This document shows positions 5,689 through 8,424 of a DNA stretch of 8,424 nucleotides, piece by piece. The notes beneath the pieces are model-generated. The model was not told the DNA's origin, did not search any database, and saw only the letters and a program-made list of their open reading frames with translations. A program made the translations under genes and the position numbers. Source of the DNA: Candidatus Bipolaricaulota bacterium (GTDB lineage: Bacteria; Bipolaricaulota; Bipolaricaulia; UBA7950; UBA9294); NCBI GenBank assembly GCA_003979035.1, contig RXOA01000051.1, positions 1 through 8,424 of the forward strand, in the 5' to 3' direction. Positions within the stretch are counted from its first letter, which is position 1. The number at the start of each line of letters is the position of its first letter.

Positions 5689-6276
5689 TCAGGTGCGGGG
5701 GGGGATGATTCGATCGATGAGACCGTAGTCCTTGGCTTCGCTTGGGGACATGAAGTAGTCGCGATCGGTATCCTTTGCGATCCGCTTGACGGTCTTTCCG
5801 GTGTGTGAGGCAAGAATCTCGTTGATGCGATCACGCACTCGGAGCAACTCCTCCGTCTGAATCTGGACATCGATTGCCTGCCCTTGAGCTCCGCCGAGGA
5901 CTTGGTGGATGAGAATCCTTGAATTGGGAAGAGCGGAACGCTTCCCGGCCGCGCCGGCGGCAAGCAGCACCGCCCCCATACTCGCCGCCTGACCGATACA
6001 GATTGTCGCGACGTCGCAGGCGACGAACCGGATCGTGTCGTAGATCGCCAGTCCGGCCGTCACCGAACCCCCTGGGGAGTTGATATAGAGCTGGATGTCC
6101 TTGGAGGGTTCCTTCGCCGCCAGAAACAGGAGCTGTGCAATGATCACATTGGCGACTTCATCATCGATGGGGTGCCGGAGAAAGATGATTCTGTCCTCAA
6201 GGAGGCGAGAGTAGATATCGTAGGTTCTCTCGGTCTGCCCTGTTTGATCGATCACGAAAGGGATCTGTCCGCTCAT
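5689..6276 (-). CDS. clpP: ATP-dependent Clp protease proteolytic subunit ClpP
   Basis: Serine protease that forms the tetradecameric cytoplasmic barrel fed by ClpX or ClpA/ClpC unfoldases. The 195-residue length is standard and there is little or no propeptide. The catalytic triad is Ser99 (GQAASMGA), His124 (LIHQ) and Asp173 (DRDYF); the spacings of 25 and 49 residues equal those of the E. coli enzyme. Oxyanion-region INSPGGSVTAG (65-75) and the C-terminal EAKDYGLID are present. The residue after His-Gln is Val125-126 region (HQVLGG) where Pro is usual. Start at ATG 6276 is fixed by AAGGAGG four bases upstream. It lies 12 bases downstream of the tig stop, so tig-clpP form an operon. No clpX follows; the next gene is convergent. 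Confidence 0.97.
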   Translation of the reverse strand: MSGQIPFVIDQTGQTERTYDIYSRLLEDRIIFLRHPIDDEVANVIIAQLLFLAAKEPSKDIQLYINSPGGSVTAGLAIYDTIRFVACDVATICIGQAASMGAVLLAAGAAGKRSALPNSRILIHQVLGGAQGQAIDVQIQTEELLRVRDRINEILASHTGKTVKRIAKDTDRDYFMSPSEAKDYGLIDRIIPPRT

Positions 6277-6280
6277 GGCG

Positions 6281-6287
6281 CCTCCTT
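6281..6287 (-). promoter_or_regulatory. Strong clpP ribosome-binding site
   Basis: AAGGAGG on the minus strand, 4 bases before the clpP ATG and within the 12-base tig-clpP gap. It is the best Shine-Dalgarno match in the window and shows that the organism uses the standard anti-Shine-Dalgarno interaction. Confidence 0.8.
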
Positions 6288-6288
6288 C

Positions 6289-7650
6289 CTAGCGGTCGGT
6301 GCCGCCGCTCGAAGTCCCGTCGTCGACGACCGTCGCATCGGCGACCTCATCTGCTTCCGGCGTGTCCTGCGGGGCCGAAACACCGTTAGGTGTCGTTTTC
6401 TCGCGCAGTGTCGCCAATTCGGCAAGGCGGTCCAATGCTTGGTCCTGGGCAAGGGAACTTCGATACGATTCCCAATGATCTTCCGCCTTTAGACGAGCGA
6501 CGTAGCGCATCGGGTTCTCGCCTCGCCGCTCCGCATCCCGTTCGGCCGCTGCTGTGAGATCTTCGTCCGTGATGTTGACATGGAAGTGGTCGATCAGGGC
6601 GTGAACGACGAGTTCGCGACGAACGCGTTCCGTGACGCTGGCTTCGATCTTCTCACGTAAACTCGATTCCGTCTCACCCTGTTCGCTCAGAATGTCGGCA
6701 ACCGCAGCGCCGGGGCGGGATGCCTGCAGTCTCTCGATGAGCTGTTCGCGTTCCTCCGCAACCAGCTCGTCAACGAACGGGGGCGGAAGCTCAAGATCGA
6801 TCTTGGCCATGGTTGCGTCAAGGAGGTTCGTATGTGTACGCGCTTTGGCCGCATCCGCACGCACGGCCGACATCTGTTCGCGGAAGACGTTGCGCATTTC
6901 ACTCAAGGATTCGTGGCCGGCATCCTTGGCCAACTCATCATCGATTTCGGGCAGGATGACGCTGCGGACCTCGGAGACCGTGAACTCGACGGGCTGCGAT
7001 GGGGTCTCCGCATCGGACGTGTCCGGAACCGACAGAGAAAACGTATCGCCCACGCTCTTTCCGATGACATCGGCAAGCATCGGGTCGGCGTCGCTTGTAC
7101 GGAAAGACCAGGTCTCCCCGGCGGTGTCGGCGACTTGGACGACATCCCCTGCGGCGACTATCGGATCCTGTTTGGGTGAGAGGGTGGCGAACCGCTGCTG
7201 GACTTCATCCAGCGCCGCCGACACGTCCTCGTCGGTGACCGGGGCGGCATCGGACCGCTCCGCTTCGATCTTGGTCAGGTCAGGAATCTCGACTTCGGGA
7301 AGGATGGAGAATGAGGCTTCAAAGGAGAAGTCTCCAGAGGGACTTGCTTCCTGTTCAACGATCTCGGGGCGCGTCACCGGGTGAAGATCAAGTTCGGCCA
7401 GCGCTGCAGGAAGATGGGTCTCTCTCATGCGCTGTCGTGATTCAACGAGGAAAGTCTCTTCGCCGAATCTTGTATTGAGGACGTTGCGCGGAACTTTGCC
7501 TCTTCGGAAGCCGGGGATGTGAAGCTCGCGGCTGTATTCGGCATAGACGGCGTCGAGAACGGTCCGTGCCTCCGTGGAGGGAATGTCAATCCGAATCGTC
7601 GCGTGGGTTGGCGTGCGGTCGGTCGTCTGGTAGGAAGCATGGTCTTGCAT
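6289..7650 (-). CDS. tig: Trigger factor (ribosome-associated chaperone) with shortened PPIase domain
   Basis: Chaperone binding the ribosomal exit tunnel and shielding nascent chains. The 453 residues are near the usual 430-450. Numbered from ATG 7650: the ribosome-binding N-domain carries the signature GFRRGKVP at 47-54; an FKBP-like domain spans only about 165-234; the helical C-terminal chaperone domain runs to about 415, followed by an acidic disordered tail ending GGTDR. The FKBP region goes from GDVVQV to VGKSVGDTF without the usual IPGFE loop, so isomerase activity is doubtful. The frame opens at a TTG (7668), but that would put the Shine-Dalgarno GAAGGGG (7660-7666) inside the gene; ATG 7650, 9 bases downstream of it, is preferred. 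Operon with clpP, driven by the promoter at 7690-7718. Confidence 0.95.
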   Translation of the reverse strand: MQDHASYQTTDRTPTHATIRIDIPSTEARTVLDAVYAEYSRELHIPGFRRGKVPRNVLNTRFGEETFLVESRQRMRETHLPAALAELDLHPVTRPEIVEQEASPSGDFSFEASFSILPEVEIPDLTKIEAERSDAAPVTDEDVSAALDEVQQRFATLSPKQDPIVAAGDVVQVADTAGETWSFRTSDADPMLADVIGKSVGDTFSLSVPDTSDAETPSQPVEFTVSEVRSVILPEIDDELAKDAGHESLSEMRNVFREQMSAVRADAAKARTHTNLLDATMAKIDLELPPPFVDELVAEEREQLIERLQASRPGAAVADILSEQGETESSLREKIEASVTERVRRELVVHALIDHFHVNITDEDLTAAAERDAERRGENPMRYVARLKAEDHWESYRSSLAQDQALDRLAELATLREKTTPNGVSAPQDTPEADEVADATVVDDGTSSGGTDR

Positions 7651-7659
7651 CAGAGAAAA

Positions 7660-7666
7660 CCCCTTC
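7660..7666 (-). promoter_or_regulatory. tig ribosome-binding site that decides its start
   Basis: GAAGGGG on the minus strand, 9 bases before ATG 7650. It overlaps the alternative TTG start at 7668, which is therefore unlikely. Confidence 0.6.
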
Positions 7667-7689
7667 AATTACGTGCTTTTCGGGCGGCG

Positions 7690-7718
7690 ATTATACTGCC
7701 CCGGTCGCCGGTCGGCAA
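7690..7718 (-). promoter_or_regulatory. Sigma70-like promoter of the tig-clpP operon
   Basis: Reading the minus strand: TTGCCG (7718-7713), 17-base spacer, perfect TATAAT (7695-7690). The expected transcript start is near 7683, giving a leader of about 33 bases that contains the tig ribosome-binding site. The spacer contains a tandem heptamer (CCGGTCG twice, 7701-7714 on the plus strand) running into the -35 box. No heat-shock (CIRCE or sigma32-like) element is seen. Confidence 0.65.
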
Positions 7719-7741
7719 TGACGGGCCGGTGAGAGCCGAGG

Positions 7742-8416
7742 CTATGCCGGAGTCAGCATCCAGTTGATCAAGGTGTTCAGTGCGCTCCCCAGGGGAGAGA
7801 CTCGTCCGATGAGAAGGAAGACCAATACGATGAGAATCAAACCGTAGCGCTCCAGTCCGATCCAAAACTCCTTTGCCCTTGGAGGGAGAAAGTACAGGAG
7901 AACGCGCGAGCCGTCGAGGGGGGGGACGGGGATCAGGTTGTAGATGCCGATCACTACGTTGTACACGGCGAACATCACGGCGAACAGCAGGATGGACTGA
8001 ACCACGAGAGCGGCAGCCGTTGATTCGATGAGCAACGGGAGTGGGACGTTGTTCACCAGCAACCGAACGATTCCGATCCCCAAGCCGGCGAGCACGAAAT
8101 TCGTCATCGGGCCGGCCAAGGCGACGATCATCATCCCCCTCAGCGGGTTGCGAAAGTACCGCGGATTGACCGGAACGGGCCGGGCCCAGCCGAAGGCCGG
8201 AAGCCCGAGAATGATCAAGGCAAGGGGGACCAGAATCGTTCCTACGGGGTCGATATGAGCAAGCGGATTCAAGGTCAAGCGTCCCTGCTGTTTGGCGGTG
8301 GGATCGCCCAGCCGATGAGCTACGTATCCATGAGCGACTTCATGCAGAACGATCACCAGAAAAATGGCGATCACCTGCAATAAAATGGTTCGGACGCTCT
8401 CAAACGTCAAGCTCAT
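7742..8416 (-). CDS. Site-2-type zinc metalloprotease, M50 family, integral membrane
   Basis: A 224-residue polytopic membrane protein of the compact M50 type without a PDZ domain. The zinc-binding HEVAH (residues 25-29) lies in the first membrane segment, and the third ligand region is NLIPVPPLDGSR (160-171) with D168. The M50-typical AHRLGDPTAKQQGRLTLNPLAHIDPVG (33-59) and AGPMTNF (101-107) blocks are present. Hydrophobic segments lie at about 8-24, 60-72, 95-119, 134-160 and 187-204. These enzymes cut substrates within the membrane; the substrate here is unknown. All catalytic residues are intact. The start at ATG 8416 matches the family N-terminus, but only 8 bases upstream are in the window, so promoter and ribosome site cannot be judged. 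It ends 91 bases before tig, which has its own promoter. Confidence 0.92.
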   Translation of the reverse strand: MSLTFESVRTILLQVIAIFLVIVLHEVAHGYVAHRLGDPTAKQQGRLTLNPLAHIDPVGTILVPLALIILGLPAFGWARPVPVNPRYFRNPLRGMMIVALAGPMTNFVLAGLGIGIVRLLVNNVPLPLLIESTAAALVVQSILLFAVMFAVYNVVIGIYNLIPVPPLDGSRVLLYFLPPRAKEFWIGLERYGLILIVLVFLLIGRVSPLGSALNTLINWMLTPA

Positions 8417-8424
8417 GGTCGTAG

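Noticed and set aside
6632..7384. 250-codon Ser-rich plus-strand frame opposite tig
   Set aside because: It is a Ser/Thr/Arg-rich antisense shadow of the trigger factor gene with no domain.
7651..7668. TTG at 7668 as the tig start
   Set aside because: It overlaps the Shine-Dalgarno GAAGGGG that fits ATG 7650, and the extra residues are not trigger-factor-like.
1..8424. Many GATC/CGATC sites throughout the window
   Set aside because: They arise largely from Asp, Ile and Arg codons in GC-rich coding sequence; I see no clustering apart from the palindrome region.

Overview
This 8.4 kb stretch comes from a GC-rich bacterium with an outer membrane. The evidence for the outer membrane is a complete LptD-type lipopolysaccharide-assembly region; MiaB, trigger factor and ClpP show that it is bacterial. 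The phylum cannot be named from this window. Gene density is ordinary, and I see no mobile elements, tRNA, rRNA or CRISPR array.

Layout from left to right. Positions 1-386 (minus) hold the start of a 1-phosphofructokinase-type PfkB sugar kinase (fruK-like), cut by the window edge. Its start codon overlaps the stop of miaB (383-1726, minus), a tRNA methylthiotransferase. A divergent promoter region (about 1727-1850) separates miaB from the central gene, 1851-5366 (plus). This gene is a single 1171-residue reading frame joining an LptF/YjgP-type inner-membrane permease to an essentially full-length LptD, with a signal-peptide-like segment at the junction. After it come two possible tiny reading frames (5400-5465 and 5462-5563) and a mostly empty convergent gap. 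The minus-strand pair tig-clpP (trigger factor and the ClpP protease, 5689-7650) follows, with its own sigma70-like promoter. A zinc-dependent site-2-type membrane protease (7742-8416, minus) lies upstream of that pair.

Functionally, the left unit pairs tRNA modification with sugar kinase expression. The centre joins the two ends of the LPS export machine in one chain. The right unit is protein folding and proteolysis.

Most notable is the LptF-LptD fusion, which if uncleaved would link inner and outer membranes covalently. Its cysteine pattern is unusual and it carries a low-complexity insert containing a perfect 26-bp palindrome. Also notable: miaB and the fusion gene appear to be transcribed with almost no leader, whereas tig has a normal leader with a ribosome-binding site. 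The trigger factor has a shortened, probably inactive prolyl-isomerase domain. A 33-residue secreted or membrane peptide may lie behind the fusion gene.
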